DNA from: Desulfofustis limnaeus
GTDB lineage: Bacteria; Desulfobacterota; Desulfobulbia; Desulfobulbales; Desulfocapsaceae
Length of the DNA stretch: 64,000 nt
Direction: 5' to 3'
Assembly: GCF_023169885.1 (NCBI RefSeq)
Contig: NZ_AP025516.1
Span: forward strand, 2,552,501-2,616,500
In this document: positions 54,710 to 63,676 of the stretch, one piece after another
How the letters are laid out: each line of letters starts with the position of its first letter
Position numbering within the stretch: position 1 is the stretch's first letter
The notes under the pieces: model-generated
Told to the model about the DNA's origin: nothing
Databases searched by the model: none
The model's input: only the letters and a program-made list of their open reading frames with translations
Translations under genes and position numbers: made by a program

Positions 54710-54958
54710 ATGAAAAATCTCAATCGTGTTCGCTCCCTGAGAGTCCCAAGAACCAGTACGCGCGGCTTGGCTGAAACAATAGGGGTTCAGCCTGATAGTA
54801 TAAGGCGTAGCTTTTGCGTCAACGGTCACTACATGGGATTGCGACCGATAAAAATGCCAAATGGTCGTTTGTCGTGGCCGCTTGTTACCCCTGAAGATTT
54901 TGCGGGGACGACTTTATTTTCTATTACTTCAGGCGATGGCCAGATGAGTGATGGCTAA
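54710..54958 (+). CDS. Small HTH DNA-binding protein, first gene after the sigma-54 promoter
   Basis: 82 residues. TRGLAETIGVQPDSIRRSFCVNGHYMGLRPIKMPNGRLSWP is a small excisionase/AlpA-like HTH pattern frequent in proteobacterial islands. It may be the excisionase or a regulator, and its position under the sigma-54 promoter would couple excision to replication. Ribosome site AGAGGG is weak. Confidence 0.65.
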   Translation: MKNLNRVRSLRVPRTSTRGLAETIGVQPDSIRRSFCVNGHYMGLRPIKMPNGRLSWPLVTPEDFAGTTLFSITSGDGQMSDG

Positions 54959-55087
54959 AGAAGTTACCAGAGAAGAAATTAGATAGGATTTAGCATCATT
55001 ACCGATGAAAAATGAACGACCGAGCTGTCTGAAGCACCCCCTGCAGCAGGAACCACGATAAAACAACCCTATTAAAGCGTAGAAAAT

Positions 55088-57427
55088 ATGAATAAAATTG
55101 ATAAGCAAATAGGGATACCGCCGAAACCGGCATATCTTTCTGTGGCACCAGAGAATATCCCCGACGATCTGAAGCATTTTCCGCAGTGGGTGTGTTGGCG
55201 GGCTGAATGGAACGGTAAGAAATGGACAAAGCCCCCATATCAGATCAACGGTCACAAGGCGGACAAGACGAACCCGGCGCACTGGTCTAGCTACGACGAG
55301 GTTGTGGCGGCGTATCAAGACGAGGAAAGCGGCTTCGACGGAATCGGCTTCTGTGTCACCGAGAACGACCCGTTCGCCTTTGGAGACCTAGACCATTGCC
55401 TCGATAATTGTGACAGGCAGGCAATAGCCGACCGTATCGTTGGGTTACTGGATAGCTACACCGAGAAATCACCAAGCGGAGACGGTCTCAGGATCATAAC
55501 CAAAGGGAAGTTGCCAGCCAACCACCGGATAAACGGTTTCGAATTTTACTCAAGCGTTTGGTATTTGACGATCACAGGCAACGTGTATCTCGATAAGGGC
55601 ATTGAAGAACGGCAGACCGAGTTTGGCCAGCTTTACCAGGACCTATTCCCCGATAAACAGCAGGCCGTAACGACTGAAAGCAATCATGCAGAATGGACGC
55701 AGGCCGACAAAGACCTGTGCGCCAGAATCGCCGGTTCAAAGCAGGGTGAAAAATTCCAACGCCTGTTTTCCGGAAATTTCGACGGATATCCGTCAAAGAG
55801 CGAAGCGGACCTTGCGCTCTGCTGTGTTTTGTCTTTCTGGATCGACAAAGACGTGAAACAGATAGACAGGATATTCCGGCAATCAAAACTGTATCGTCCA
55901 AAATGGGACGATAAGCATGGTGACCAGACCTATGGCGAAATGACCATAGGCAAGGCGATAGAGAAATGCACCGAGACGGTCGGCAGTAAAATGACAATCG
56001 TCGAACCTGCCGCTGCAGGTGATGACGTAGATGAGATCACCATCATAGAGTGGCCGGTTCTCGACGATAAGGCTTTGCACGGTTTCGCTGGTCGTTTCGT
56101 GAGGTTCGCCACAGAGAACAGCGAGGCAGACCCGGCGGCGGTGCTGGCAACCTTCCTTGTCCGGTTCGGCGTTGAGGTCAATAACCCCATCCTCTGGGTA
56201 GGAGACACGAAGCACCGGGCCAATCTGTCAGCGGTCCTTGTCGGTGCATCGAGCAAGGCGCGGAAGGGCACATCAGCAAAGCCCGTGGAGCGTCTCTTTG
56301 AGCCCCTTCTTCTTGACGATGACAACCTCGTTGGCGACCGAGCCAGGACAACACCAGGGCCGTTCAGTTCCGGCGAGGGTATCGTCTGGGCGGTTCGTGA
56401 TGCTGTCTGGGGCACCGACAGGAAAACCGGCAAATTAATAGAGGTTGACCCTGGCGTTTCCGACAAACGGCTGTTTGTCCTCGACGAAGAGTTCGGCGGC
56501 GTTATGACGCAGACGAGGCGCGAGGGGAACATTCTTTCGATGATCATCCGCACTGTATGGGACACCGGAAACCTTGACCCATTGACGAAGACCAGTAAGG
56601 TCAAGGCGACCGGGGCGCATATCGGATGGGTATCTCATATCACCGTTTTTGAGCTTCTTACGCGGCTGTCAGAGTCGGAGTCATTGAACGGATTCGCAAA
56701 CCGTATCCTGTGGGTCTGCGCCAGGCGTACAAAGCTGGTGCCCTGGCCTGCTCCAATGGACCGCTCGATACTCAACCAGTACCAGCACGAGCTTTCAGAA
56801 ATTCTTGCTGCGCACCGTGGGACCGTCGAGGTCAGACCGGACGAAGAGGTTCGCCTGGCATGGTCAGATAAATACTATCGGCAACTCACGGAGGAACGTC
56901 CCGGCCTTGCAGGTTGCGTTGTGAATCGTGCAGAATCTCAGGTAATGCGGCTGGCGATGGTCTATGCCCTGCTGGACAAGAGCCATGTCATCAGGATCGA
57001 ACACCTTGAAGCAGCGATAGCATTCTGGAGATATTGTGAAGAGTCGGCAATGTACATCTTCGACGGACGGCAGGGTGACGGTGTTGCACAGCGGATCATA
57101 GAGCATCTCCAAGACGGGCCGAAGACAGCCACAGAGATACACCGACTGTTTAGCAGCCACGTTACCAAGGAACGCTTGAAACGGGCGCTGACGGAGCTAG
57201 AGGGCGCAGGAAGAATCGGAACAGAGAAGGAGACAACGGGAGGCAGGCCGACAACAACCTACTTTCTGAAAGACCTAAGCGTAAAAAGAGTAAAAAGCGT
57301 GGAAACGGAAAAACCAGGCATTACCGGCAGGGATACTATTCTTATTACGCTTAATACGCCGAGTGCAAAACAAAACGAGCGAACGACCAGCGGAAACAAT
57401 GGCCTGCACTATGCGGGGGTAATATGA
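55088..57427 (+). CDS. Primase-polymerase / DUF3987-type helicase replication protein
   Basis: 779 residues. The N-terminal 200 residues (ENIPDDLKHFPQWVCWRAEWNGKKWTKPPYQ ... GIGFCVTENDPFAFGDLDHCLD ... KSPSGDGLRIITKG) match the NrS-1-type primase-polymerase domain, with acidic metal ligands in GDLDH. The C-terminal 450 residues resemble DUF3987 proteins with a degenerate helicase fold, and a winged helix ends the protein (TATEIHRLFSSHVTKERLKRALTELEGAGRIG). It would initiate and prime island replication. It overlaps the next gene by 4 bp. Confidence 0.82.
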   Translation: MNKIDKQIGIPPKPAYLSVAPENIPDDLKHFPQWVCWRAEWNGKKWTKPPYQINGHKADKTNPAHWSSYDEVVAAYQDEESGFDGIGFCVTENDPFAFGDLDHCLDNCDRQAIADRIVGLLDSYTEKSPSGDGLRIITKGKLPANHRINGFEFYSSVWYLTITGNVYLDKGIEERQTEFGQLYQDLFPDKQQAVTTESNHAEWTQADKDLCARIAGSKQGEKFQRLFSGNFDGYPSKSEADLALCCVLSFWIDKDVKQIDRIFRQSKLYRPKWDDKHGDQTYGEMTIGKAIEKCTETVGSKMTIVEPAAAGDDVDEITIIEWPVLDDKALHGFAGRFVRFATENSEADPAAVLATFLVRFGVEVNNPILWVGDTKHRANLSAVLVGASSKARKGTSAKPVERLFEPLLLDDDNLVGDRARTTPGPFSSGEGIVWAVRDAVWGTDRKTGKLIEVDPGVSDKRLFVLDEEFGGVMTQTRREGNILSMIIRTVWDTGNLDPLTKTSKVKATGAHIGWVSHITVFELLTRLSESESLNGFANRILWVCARRTKLVPWPAPMDRSILNQYQHELSEILAAHRGTVEVRPDEEVRLAWSDKYYRQLTEERPGLAGCVVNRAESQVMRLAMVYALLDKSHVIRIEHLEAAIAFWRYCEESAMYIFDGRQGDGVAQRIIEHLQDGPKTATEIHRLFSSHVTKERLKRALTELEGAGRIGTEKETTGGRPTTTYFLKDLSVKRVKSVETEKPGITGRDTILITLNTPSAKQNERTTSGNNGLHYAGVI

Positions 57428-57801
57428 GCGCGGCAGAAGATATTTTGAGTGATTGCTTCAACGCAGGCATCGTCCTTTTTGTGGACGGAAACGGTTTGCA
57501 TTATGCCGCAGCGGAACCATTGCCGCAGGAAATGGCGATCCGTTTACGGAGTCACAAGGCGGCGGTGATTGACATCCTGACCCGGCAGCGCACCGGCGTG
57601 CCGTATCTTCACAACGGCGAGTTCAGGGTTCGTGGTGGGCTGTTACAGACCCCGATACTGGATGCACTGCTATCTGTGGGCGCGAGTGATGCCGAGATCG
57701 AGAAGCACATCCACCCCAAGGGAACTCCAAGGCAATGGGCGCGATGGCTGGAAGTAAAGAAAGAACGGGCGCTTGTTTATGCTGTGCCTGACAAACAATA
57801 A
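57424..57801 (+). CDS. TubC-docking-domain-like small protein
   Basis: 125 residues. The N-terminal 50 residues (AAEDILSDCFNAGIVLFVDGNGLHYAAAEPLPQEMAIRLRSHKAAVIDIL) match the TubC N-terminal docking-like domain often found beside mobile-element primases. The C-terminal part is basic. The start overlaps the primase stop (ATGA), so it probably acts with the primase. Confidence 0.68.
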   Translation: MSAAEDILSDCFNAGIVLFVDGNGLHYAAAEPLPQEMAIRLRSHKAAVIDILTRQRTGVPYLHNGEFRVRGGLLQTPILDALLSVGASDAEIEKHIHPKGTPRQWARWLEVKKERALVYAVPDKQ

Positions 57802-57815
57802 TATCGAGGACAGTC

Positions 57816-58181
57816 ATGGAACGAAACAAAGTTGAAATGACCGGCACGGTCAGCAAATTGCGGTCAATCCCGACCAAGAAGGGAACCGCTATGGTCAAGT
57901 TTTTCATCAACGTCGATCAGCACCGTTTCTTGTGCGTCGCGTTCGCCGGAGTAGCCGACGCGATCCAGGCTGCTGGCGAAGGTGCGGAGATCGGCGTATC
58001 CGGTACGGCGGCAATCAACTCCTGGCAACCGGAGCCGGGGCAATGGCGCAATGATTTCCAGCTTTTCGTCTGGACCGTCAAAATCGGCAGCGCTGTTACC
58101 GTGTTTCAAAAAGAAGGAAAACCCACAGCACATAAGAACAGAAATCAAGGGATACCGGAATACGCCGGTGGACCGTTCTAA
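57816..58181 (+). CDS. SSB-like OB-fold protein
   Basis: 121 residues. KVEMTGTVSKLRSIPTKKGTAMVKFFINVDQHRFLCVAFAGVADAIQAAGEGAEIGVSGTAAINSW follows the OB-fold strand pattern of single-strand DNA-binding proteins, with a short Gly-Gly-Pro-Phe C-terminus reminiscent of the SSB tip. It lies in the replication block of island B with a good ribosome site. Confidence 0.65.
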   Translation: MERNKVEMTGTVSKLRSIPTKKGTAMVKFFINVDQHRFLCVAFAGVADAIQAAGEGAEIGVSGTAAINSWQPEPGQWRNDFQLFVWTVKIGSAVTVFQKEGKPTAHKNRNQGIPEYAGGPF

Positions 58182-58199
58182 AACCGTAAGGAGAAAATC

Positions 58200-59024
58200 A
58201 TGCTTAACAGAACTCAGGAAGAGATGCTTATCACCAGTCATACGAACTCGCTTCACACTGGCAATATCAGGACTTGGATCGGTAGCGAGGTCAAAGAACC
58301 CGCCAATGTCAAGCATAGCCGATCGCTGTCTGCCGGGTCCGTGAAACTGAAAAACATCGTGGAAAGCCTCAGAACGATGCGCCTCAAGGTGCCGTCCATC
58401 GACATTGAGCGCTCGGTTGAAGCTTCGATAACCCACCCTGCTGGGGGGCTGGTTGCTGTGTCAACCGACGACGCGGATAGAGCCGAGTGGGAAGGGTCTG
58501 GCCTATTCGACAACACCAAGACAAGGCGCTTCTCTTCAGGTGGCCCGCATTTTAGCCTGGAAGACTTCGGGCAACTACCCGGAGCTAAGAAGGGAGCTTC
58601 GGAGCGGTTCAGAGAGGCCATAGATGGTCTCGAAAAGATGGGTTATGGCTTCCGTATCGACAGCGGCCCAAAGGATTATTTCGTGATTAACCGCAACGGA
58701 TGTGAGACTGCGATTACGATCAGATTCAGAAGGACTGAGAACGAACGCAGGAAAGCGATCAAGGCCGAGCACAGACGATTCCTTATTGAGTGTCCCTGCT
58801 GCCATGAGGTCTTGCTTCAGACCACGGAAGACTACGACCCTGACGTTCAAACCACGGGGGCAATGCTCGTCAATTACGGACCAGCTGCGGACGGGAATTG
58901 GAGCAGGGAATACGGCGACGAGGATTTCGGGACGAGCATTGTTTGCGTTTCCTGTTCGGCTCCGCTGCTTGACCCTGTCACGGGTAAGTTAGAACCAAAA
59001 TACCTTGATCCAATCAAGGATTAA
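58200..59024 (+). CDS. Island B protein of unknown function with a zinc-ribbon-like pair
   Basis: 274 residues. CPCCHEVLL (about residue 200) and CVSCSAPLL (about residue 250) could form one zinc site. The middle section (HFSLEDFGQLPGAKKGASERFREAIDGLEKMGYGFRI) is helical. I recognise no family. It is tightly packed between the SSB-like gene and the terminase-like genes. Confidence 0.6.
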   Translation: MLNRTQEEMLITSHTNSLHTGNIRTWIGSEVKEPANVKHSRSLSAGSVKLKNIVESLRTMRLKVPSIDIERSVEASITHPAGGLVAVSTDDADRAEWEGSGLFDNTKTRRFSSGGPHFSLEDFGQLPGAKKGASERFREAIDGLEKMGYGFRIDSGPKDYFVINRNGCETAITIRFRRTENERRKAIKAEHRRFLIECPCCHEVLLQTTEDYDPDVQTTGAMLVNYGPAADGNWSREYGDEDFGTSIVCVSCSAPLLDPVTGKLEPKYLDPIKD

Positions 59025-59104
59025 AACTAGCCACCCAAACCTGATGCCCCCTGTGTTCATCCACAGTGGGGCGTTGGTCAACCAAGTCAACTTGACGGTC
59101 AACC

Positions 59105-59578
59105 ATGACAGATAAAACCATTAATGATACCAAGCTATTACGGTTAATTGACCGTGAAAAACTAACACAGGTGGAAGCGGCTCGTGAACTAGGTGTGACC
59201 AAGCAGGCTGTCAATAACCGCCTTAAACAACTTCGAGGCCGCTCCACTCATGCCATCGTTGCGGACAGGATAGATTCGGTTATCGACCAGAAGATCGACA
59301 CCTGGCAGCAACTGGAAAAGGTCAACCTGAAGGCAAACGAACTGCTAGACCAAGCAGAGGACGATGTACAGCAGTCGGTAGCTCTGATGAAAGAGATCCG
59401 CGAACAGCTCAAGCTCCAGATGGAGTTGTTCAAGACCCTCTGGGATGTCAAAGCTGCCATGCTTTTTCAGGATACTGTGCTGGACGTTATCGGCAGAATC
59501 GCCCCTGATGTCCGTAAGCAGATCCTCCAGGAGCTCAACAGCAAATCGGCAATCCGCAATGCCGTGACCTTTCGGTGA
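59105..59578 (+). CDS. Terminase small-subunit-like HTH protein
   Basis: 157 residues. An N-terminal HTH (KLTQVEAARELGVTKQAVNNRLKQLRG) is followed by a long coiled-coil-like middle and a short C-terminal helix, the architecture of small terminase proteins that recognise pac sites and oligomerise. It ends 4 bp before the large terminase-like gene. Assignment depends on that neighbour, and a regulatory role is possible. Confidence 0.62.
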   Translation: MTDKTINDTKLLRLIDREKLTQVEAARELGVTKQAVNNRLKQLRGRSTHAIVADRIDSVIDQKIDTWQQLEKVNLKANELLDQAEDDVQQSVALMKEIREQLKLQMELFKTLWDVKAAMLFQDTVLDVIGRIAPDVRKQILQELNSKSAIRNAVTFR

Positions 59579-59582
59579 CACG

Positions 59583-61172
59583 ATGCAAGCATACGTAACA
59601 CGGCGGCGCGATGAACTCCTAAGTACTCTGCTCGACCGGATGAACACCACCTTTGCCGATGAAGAAAGTGCGCTGGAGCAGTACCAGACAAACCCCGTCG
59701 CCTTTGCCGAGAATGTTCTTGAAGAGAGTCTGACTGGCGATGTCAAGCGGTTGATGGAATCGGTGCGAGACTACCCCATCACCATTGCCCGATCAGCAAA
59801 TGCCACAGGCAAAACTCATGGTGCCGCCAGGGTGGCTGTCTGGTTTTACAAATCCTTTCCCGGCAGTCAGGTCTATACCGCCGCTGCCCCTCCACAGGCG
59901 AACCTTGAAAAACTGCTTTGGGGCGAACTGGGCGGGTTGATAGAACAACACCCGAAACTGTTCCAGAACGACACCACGAAAAACCTGCATATTGAGCGTT
60001 CAGCGCAAAGCTTTATCACCGGGGTATCGATCCCCCTTTCCGGTACGGCAGCACAACGACAGGCGAAATTCAGCGGCAAACACGCCCCTCATCTGCTGTT
60101 CATTGTCGATGAGGGTGACGCGGTACCCGATGAGATTTTCACTGCTATCGAGTCGTGTCTCTCCGGTGGTCATGGCCGGTTGTTGGTCATGTTTAACCCC
60201 CGTGCTGAGCAGGGAGAGGTCTATCGCATGGAACGGGACGGACGAGCGAATATCGTTGAGCTAACCGCCTTCAACCATCCGAACGTCCGAACCGGCGAAA
60301 CCGTCATTATGGGGGCCGTAGACCGACAAACGGCAGTAAGGCGTATCCAGCAGTGGTCAAGGCCGTTATCCGAGCGGGAACGACCTGATTCAAATTGTTT
60401 CAAAGTCCCCTCGTTCCTGGAAGGAGCAACTGCCGTCGACCAGGCCGGAAGGTTTTTGCCGCCATTGCAGGGGGGCTGGCGCAAGATCACAGAGCCCGCT
60501 TTCTCGTATATGGTTCTTGGCAGATATCCGGCGCAATCGGCCCGACAGCTTATTAGCCGAGAATGGATCGACCGTGCTCGTTCCCGTTGGGATGCCTACG
60601 TTGGCCAGCATGGCGAAGTTGCACCGGTAGGAACGCGGGCAAAGATGGGACTCGACGTGGGCGAGTTTGGAACAGATGCCAATGCGGCATGTTTTCGTTA
60701 TGGTGGTTTTGTTGAGAGGCTAGTTACATGGTCGGGTGTCGATCCTCTCATGACCGCAGATCGAGCCGTTGAGGAATTTCTTAGCCGCGATGTCTCCCGC
60801 TGCTCAGTCGATGCAACCGGTGTCGGCGCTGGTGTCGCCCCCCAAATGGCTCGGATGGGCTGTTTGGCTCACAGTGTGAAAGTAGCATCATCGCCAAATG
60901 AGGCGTCAGAATTAGGCGATTTTGGGTTGTTACGGGATCAATTGTGGTGGTCTGTTCGTGAATGGTTGCGAACCGATTCCGGCGCGATGCTGCCGCCTGA
61001 CGAGCAGTTAATCGAGGAACTACTCTGTCCTACCTATGATACTGAAGGCGGCAAGGTTCGTATCATGAAAAAAGGGGTTATGCGGGATCTTTTGAAACGA
61101 AGTCCAGACCGGGCAGACGCCCTGTGTCTTACCTTCCATGAGCCCGCCTTACTATTCTCATTTTTGGAGTAA
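59583..61172 (+). CDS. Phage terminase large subunit
   Basis: 529 residues. The ATPase domain has a Walker A SANATGKT at 71-78, VYTAAAPPQANLEKLLWGEL, and Walker B LLFIVDEGDAV at 171-181. The nuclease domain has the RNase H-type acidic residues D357 (KMGLDVGEFGTD), about D411 (CSVDATGVGAG) and about D515 (SPDRADALCLT). It packages DNA into preformed proheads. With no portal or capsid genes in the element, it would have to use those of a helper phage. All motifs look intact. Confidence 0.88.
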   Translation: MQAYVTRRRDELLSTLLDRMNTTFADEESALEQYQTNPVAFAENVLEESLTGDVKRLMESVRDYPITIARSANATGKTHGAARVAVWFYKSFPGSQVYTAAAPPQANLEKLLWGELGGLIEQHPKLFQNDTTKNLHIERSAQSFITGVSIPLSGTAAQRQAKFSGKHAPHLLFIVDEGDAVPDEIFTAIESCLSGGHGRLLVMFNPRAEQGEVYRMERDGRANIVELTAFNHPNVRTGETVIMGAVDRQTAVRRIQQWSRPLSERERPDSNCFKVPSFLEGATAVDQAGRFLPPLQGGWRKITEPAFSYMVLGRYPAQSARQLISREWIDRARSRWDAYVGQHGEVAPVGTRAKMGLDVGEFGTDANAACFRYGGFVERLVTWSGVDPLMTADRAVEEFLSRDVSRCSVDATGVGAGVAPQMARMGCLAHSVKVASSPNEASELGDFGLLRDQLWWSVREWLRTDSGAMLPPDEQLIEELLCPTYDTEGGKVRIMKKGVMRDLLKRSPDRADALCLTFHEPALLFSFLE

Positions 61173-61175
61173 ACC

Positions 61176-61919
61176 ATGAAAGAACAACAAATCAAGCAGG
61201 TTCCATCAGAAGTGACAATGAAAGAAGACCGCAGGGCCTTTGTGAACGGTGATTTTGTCGATGTGGAGGGCGAACCCCCACCCCGTAAATTCTATTTTGC
61301 CTGGAAAGAGAAAAAGTATTACCACTTCTGTGGTGCCATCGGCTGGCCGATTTTGAGCAGCGACCAAGAGGGGTGCGCTTTGGTCATCGGGGTTACCCGT
61401 GAAGACACGCCACGGTATGAGATTGTTGATTCCAAGTCCTCTGATAGCGTAACCGATCTACTCCTTGGCTGCCTTGAACTGCGGGACAGATTTGGGTTCC
61501 GTGAATGCTCACAGTTGTTCCCCCACTGGATAGCCGACGATCAGCACCCGGAAAAAATCACAGAAATGGTAACCAGTTTTAGCCGCAAAATGCGTGATGA
61601 ATGTGACTTATACAAAGGCTTGTATATCAACTCTCCCGCAGATTTTAAGACCGGTGCCGACGAACTCTACATCCGCACACTGAGAGAGGTGGGTTTCAGC
61701 AAGCGCCTGGTATTCACTACTGATTCAGAGTGGATAAAGCAACGTATCCAGACCATGACCAGGGATGCTATCTCGCTTAAAGAAAATCCTCCCGCCGCTG
61801 CTTTGGCCTACGCCATTTATGATATGGAGCTAGCCCGACCATGGTTGCAATGGGATCGGTCGTTTAGCCTTGATGACAAGAGCACCTTCGATGACGATAG
61901 GAGCTGCAACCTGGACTGA
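61176..61919 (+). CDS. Island B protein of unknown function after terminase
   Basis: 247 residues starting 3 bp after the terminase stop. The N-terminal part is basic, and the rest has an alpha/beta pattern (FYFAWKEKKYYHFCGAIGWPILSSDQEGCALVIGVTRED; CLELRDRFGFRECSQLFPHWIADDQHPEKI). It resembles accessory proteins following phage terminases, but I do not recognise the family. Confidence 0.6.
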   Translation: MKEQQIKQVPSEVTMKEDRRAFVNGDFVDVEGEPPPRKFYFAWKEKKYYHFCGAIGWPILSSDQEGCALVIGVTREDTPRYEIVDSKSSDSVTDLLLGCLELRDRFGFRECSQLFPHWIADDQHPEKITEMVTSFSRKMRDECDLYKGLYINSPADFKTGADELYIRTLREVGFSKRLVFTTDSEWIKQRIQTMTRDAISLKENPPAAALAYAIYDMELARPWLQWDRSFSLDDKSTFDDDRSCNLD

Positions 61920-62094
61920 TAATCCCAAACTGAAGACAAAAAGCTTGTCTCGCTTCTCTCGTTTGTTATATTTTTTTCTCGTCAGGCCTTTGAGCCTGTA
62001 GTAGCGGCTCGCCACCTTGAGCTTTTCCCGAGTAAAAGGCGGGCCGTCTGTTTTTTTGCCACTTGCCTGAACAACAAGATTCACGGAGGAGGGT

Positions 62095-62310
62095 GTGAAG
62101 AAAATAGCCGCTATGATTTCTGTTGGCGCTGCTGCTGCCGTATTTGCACTCTGGTATTCACAACCGAAATCATACGAAGACTGTGTGTTGAAAAATCTTA
62201 AAGGCGTTGAAAGTGAGATGGCGGCTCGATTGGTTCACGCCGCTTGCAGAGAAAAATTCCCAGAGCCGCCAAATCCATTCGATCAGTTCGACAACCAGCC
62301 CAGTAAGTAA
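62095..62310 (+). CDS. Small exported or membrane-anchored protein
   Basis: 71 residues with a GTG start at 62095 directly after GGAGGAGG. An N-terminal hydrophobic segment (IAAMISVGAAAAVFALWYS) is followed by SYEDCVLKNLKGVESEMAARLVHAACREKFP. This is a short Cys-containing motif seen in many small phage and plasmid proteins. Probably periplasmic, function unknown. Confidence 0.62.
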   Translation: MKKIAAMISVGAAAAVFALWYSQPKSYEDCVLKNLKGVESEMAARLVHAACREKFPEPPNPFDQFDNQPSK

Positions 62311-62534
62311 TCTCTATTAAGGTGAAATGAGTGTTTTGATAGAATAGGAGAGTAGGTGTCCTATCTTAGTCTTTGGTGATGTTAGCTACTTCCTCATGAA
62401 AAAACTCTTCTTCATCAATATGTTGAGCTACATCCAATAGAAAAGAGACTGTCTTAATCTGGCATAAAGTTCATGGTAAGATTTTTTTATTGTGCATATC
62501 ATCTACTTATCGTCTTACTGCTAATGGAGAGAGA

Positions 62535-63422
62535 ATGAAACTGATCAAAACGACATCAATATGTGTGACAATAGTTCTCATCTTTTCACTCTTTGTCATT
62601 CATGCTCATGCAAAGGTTGAATGTAACGAGCTAAAAAAAAATGAAATAATTCTCTGGGAAGCTGAGCTGTTAATATTTGATGAAATCACAGCAGACGATC
62701 CATTTTTAGTTCAAAAATGTATTGATAAATACCCTTCCTTAGCAACATTTCTGGATAGTCCTGGTGGTGATATTGACGCTGCAATGACAATTGGTAAAAT
62801 TTTACGAACTAACCGAAAGAGCGTTTTTGTTAAACAATCGTCTCAATGCGTGAGTGCGTGTGTTTTGATACTTGCTGGAGCGGTTAATCGTGCTCCTTAT
62901 GGAATTATTGGAATCCACCGGCCATATTCTACAAGAACTGGAATTGTTAATTTTGATTATGCACAAAACAAATACCAGAAAATCAAGTCAGATGTAGAGA
63001 ATTATTTACGTCTAATGAATATTCCTGCCTCGCTTTTCTCTGCTATGGAGCGAATACCACCAGAGGAAACAAAGATTCTTACTGCTCACGAAATTGATGC
63101 TTATGGATTAAGCGGCATGGATCCAGTAGAAAATGAAGTTCAAAATGCGTATTATGCTGACCAAAGGGGGGTATCAATTCAAGAGTATATTCGCCGAAAA
63201 GAAGAAGCTAAAAGACTATGTAAACAGAGCTATAAAACATCAAGCAACGATATGTTATCTGAGTTTGACTGTAGAGAAGCTGTCTCATGGGGGTTGACAA
63301 CAAGTGTATATAACTCACGTCGAATGAGATTGTCGCTTTGTGATAAAGACAAAATGAACTACGGCCTAGAATCAAGAGAATACAATTCTTGTGTTAGAGA
63401 AATCATGAATGGCACTAAATAA
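62535..63422 (+). CDS. Exported ClpP/SppA-like protease-fold protein
   Basis: 295 residues from the ATG at 62535. A signal peptide (residues 5-26, ending AHA) exports it. The clan SK fold is visible as ATFLDSPGGDIDAAMTIGKILR (oxyanion Gly-Gly) and QCVSACVLILAGAVNRAPYGIIGIHRPY, with the likely catalytic Ser in VSAC and a His in GIHRPY. Similar periplasmic ClpP-like proteins occur singly in proteobacteria with unknown substrates. It is AT-rich cargo at the distal end of island B. Confidence 0.75.
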   Translation: MKLIKTTSICVTIVLIFSLFVIHAHAKVECNELKKNEIILWEAELLIFDEITADDPFLVQKCIDKYPSLATFLDSPGGDIDAAMTIGKILRTNRKSVFVKQSSQCVSACVLILAGAVNRAPYGIIGIHRPYSTRTGIVNFDYAQNKYQKIKSDVENYLRLMNIPASLFSAMERIPPEETKILTAHEIDAYGLSGMDPVENEVQNAYYADQRGVSIQEYIRRKEEAKRLCKQSYKTSSNDMLSEFDCREAVSWGLTTSVYNSRRMRLSLCDKDKMNYGLESREYNSCVREIMNGTK

Positions 63423-63602
63423 AAAATACAAAAAAATAGATAATATATAGTAATACTAACGCTTTCTGTTCTGATTTAATGGATGTTCCGATTTAGGATA
63501 AACTCAGGGTATACCCCTCCGGGTAGTGGATTGGCCGTAATGGATGTTGAGGTTTTAGGACGGCGAGTTGAGTGGAGAAGCGGAGAGGGCTGAAGAGAAA
63601 TT

Positions 63603-63621
63603 GCTTACATAGCGCTTACAC
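63603..63621. repeat. Integrase arm-like repeat, right end of island B
   Basis: GCTTACATAGCGCTTACAC, differing by one base from 51758-51776. It lies 55 bp from att copy 3. Confidence 0.65.
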
Positions 63622-63637
63622 AATCATAAAAAGAAAA

Positions 63638-63669
63638 AGGCAGTTACAAGATTCAACCTGTAACTGCCT
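63638..63669 (-). terminator. Terminator of tRNA-Arg(ACG) supplied by island B
   Basis: AGGCAGTTACA pairs with TGTAACTGCCT, with an A-run on the left (T-run on the minus strand). It lies 8 bp after the tRNA 3' end. Its sequence differs from the chromosomal version at 37891, showing that the incoming element replaced the terminator. Confidence 0.8.
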
Positions 63670-63676
63670 GATATTT

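Noticed and set aside
61830-62084. 84-residue minus-strand frame after the island B operon
   Set aside because: Overlaps the end of the gene at 61176-61919 and has no ribosome site or family match.
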